A stretch of DNA of 64,000 bases, from positions 101,919 through 165,918 of the forward strand of contig NZ_WKJJ01000019.1 of NCBI RefSeq assembly GCF_009674485.1, given 5' to 3'. The DNA is from Pseudoduganella rivuli. GTDB taxonomy: Bacteria; Pseudomonadota; Gammaproteobacteria; Burkholderiales; Burkholderiaceae_D. The notes under the pieces were generated by a model that did not search any database, had not been told where the DNA came from, and was given only the letters and a program-made list of their open reading frames with translations. This document shows, one piece after another, positions 63,920 through 64,000 of the stretch (positions are counted from its first letter, which is position 1; each line of letters opens with the position of its first letter). A program made the translations under genes and the position numbers.

Positions 63920-64000
63920 TTGGCGAAGTACTCAGAGCAATTCAAACTGGATGTGGTCCAGCAATACTTGGCTGGCGACATGGGCTTCAAAGCCATCGCA
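63920..64000 (+). CDS. IS3-family transposase OrfA, N-terminal fragment
   Basis: From a TTG the frame reads AKYSEQFKLDVVQQYLAGDM and on, 27 codons to the window edge without stop. This is the N-terminal helix-turn-helix start typical of IS3/IS150 OrfA proteins, which bind the terminal repeats. A full element would carry OrfB with the DDE domain by frameshift; that part is not visible. A TTG start without a good ribosome binding site is normal for such elements. Confidence 0.8.
   Translation, partial: MAKYSEQFKLDVVQQYLAGDMGFKAIA

Larger units (their letters stand above)
63875..64000 (+). mobile_element. Left end of an IS3-family (IS150-like) insertion sequence
   Basis: TGAACTGAACCCC followed by CAAAAGTTGGACA is the left-terminal pattern of IS150-group elements. 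It is followed by a 14-bp inverted repeat and the start of an OrfA-type transposase. The right end and target duplication are outside the window. Confidence 0.88.

Overview
The window is chromosomal DNA from a high-GC betaproteobacterium. Gene order (ispB divergent from rplU-rpmA-obgE-proB), polyhydroxyalkanoate (PHA) genes, many large chemoreceptors and TonB receptors, and protein style all suggest Oxalobacteraceae (Janthinobacterium / Massilia / Duganella relatives). This placement is inferred from gene content; no 16S gene is present. Coding density is high. There is one tRNA, no rRNA operon, no CRISPR array and no prophage. The only clear mobile element is the left end of an IS3-family element at the right edge.

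Layout: (1) 1-5058, minus strand: a type VI secretion payload module, vgrG followed by a Tle4-like lipase effector and, overlapping it by ATGA, a lipoprotein immunity gene that runs off the left edge. (2) 5213-6300: an NTF2-like enzyme plus a TetR regulator behind two tandem palindromic operators, then tRNA-Pro(CGG). (3) 6611-15235: a chemotaxis cluster (membrane MCP-like protein, CheY, STAS protein, CheA, CheW, two long MCPs). The first MCP carries a CheZ-like DxxxQ motif, CheA has two MshEN-like repeats in its linker, and the two long MCPs carry four and two 48-residue HAMP repeats. (4) 15318-20099: arsC-like gene, ispB, rplU, rpmA, obgE, proB. (5) 20250-25410: periplasmic M16 protease, nth, rsxB, a solute-binding protein. 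(6) 25455-31699: a carbon-storage neighbourhood (PHB depolymerase, PHA-system protein, acyl-CoA-binding protein, wax-ester/diacylglycerol acyltransferase) mixed with fdxA, an M4-like peptidase and HU.

(7) 31893-42618: an orphan anti-sigma-like membrane protein, an FKBP isomerase, a run of envelope genes (beta-propeller, NodB-like deacetylase, fatty acid hydroxylase, EI24 protein, CinA-like protein), a very large divergent class A PBP and a TAXI-type binding protein. (8) 42782-45789: a TonB receptor and a rhodanese. (9) 46162-50956: the nitrogen module. glnA has a textbook sigma-54 promoter with three upstream NtrC-like sites, and glnL-glnG (ntrB-ntrC) lie just downstream, so regulator and target are adjacent. 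(10) 51064-59844: corA, an HD-GYP response regulator coupled to a GAF histidine kinase, a COG2509-like FAD protein, and a second TonB receptor. (11) 59920-64000: rsmE, divergent from tkt-gap; the IS element begins just after gap, apparently inside gap's own terminator.

Four copies of a short palindromic element starting GTAGGGCGG are scattered in the right half (32636, 40 kb, 51 kb, 55 kb). All lie in the same orientation behind plus-strand genes, and two of them supply the stop codon of the preceding gene.
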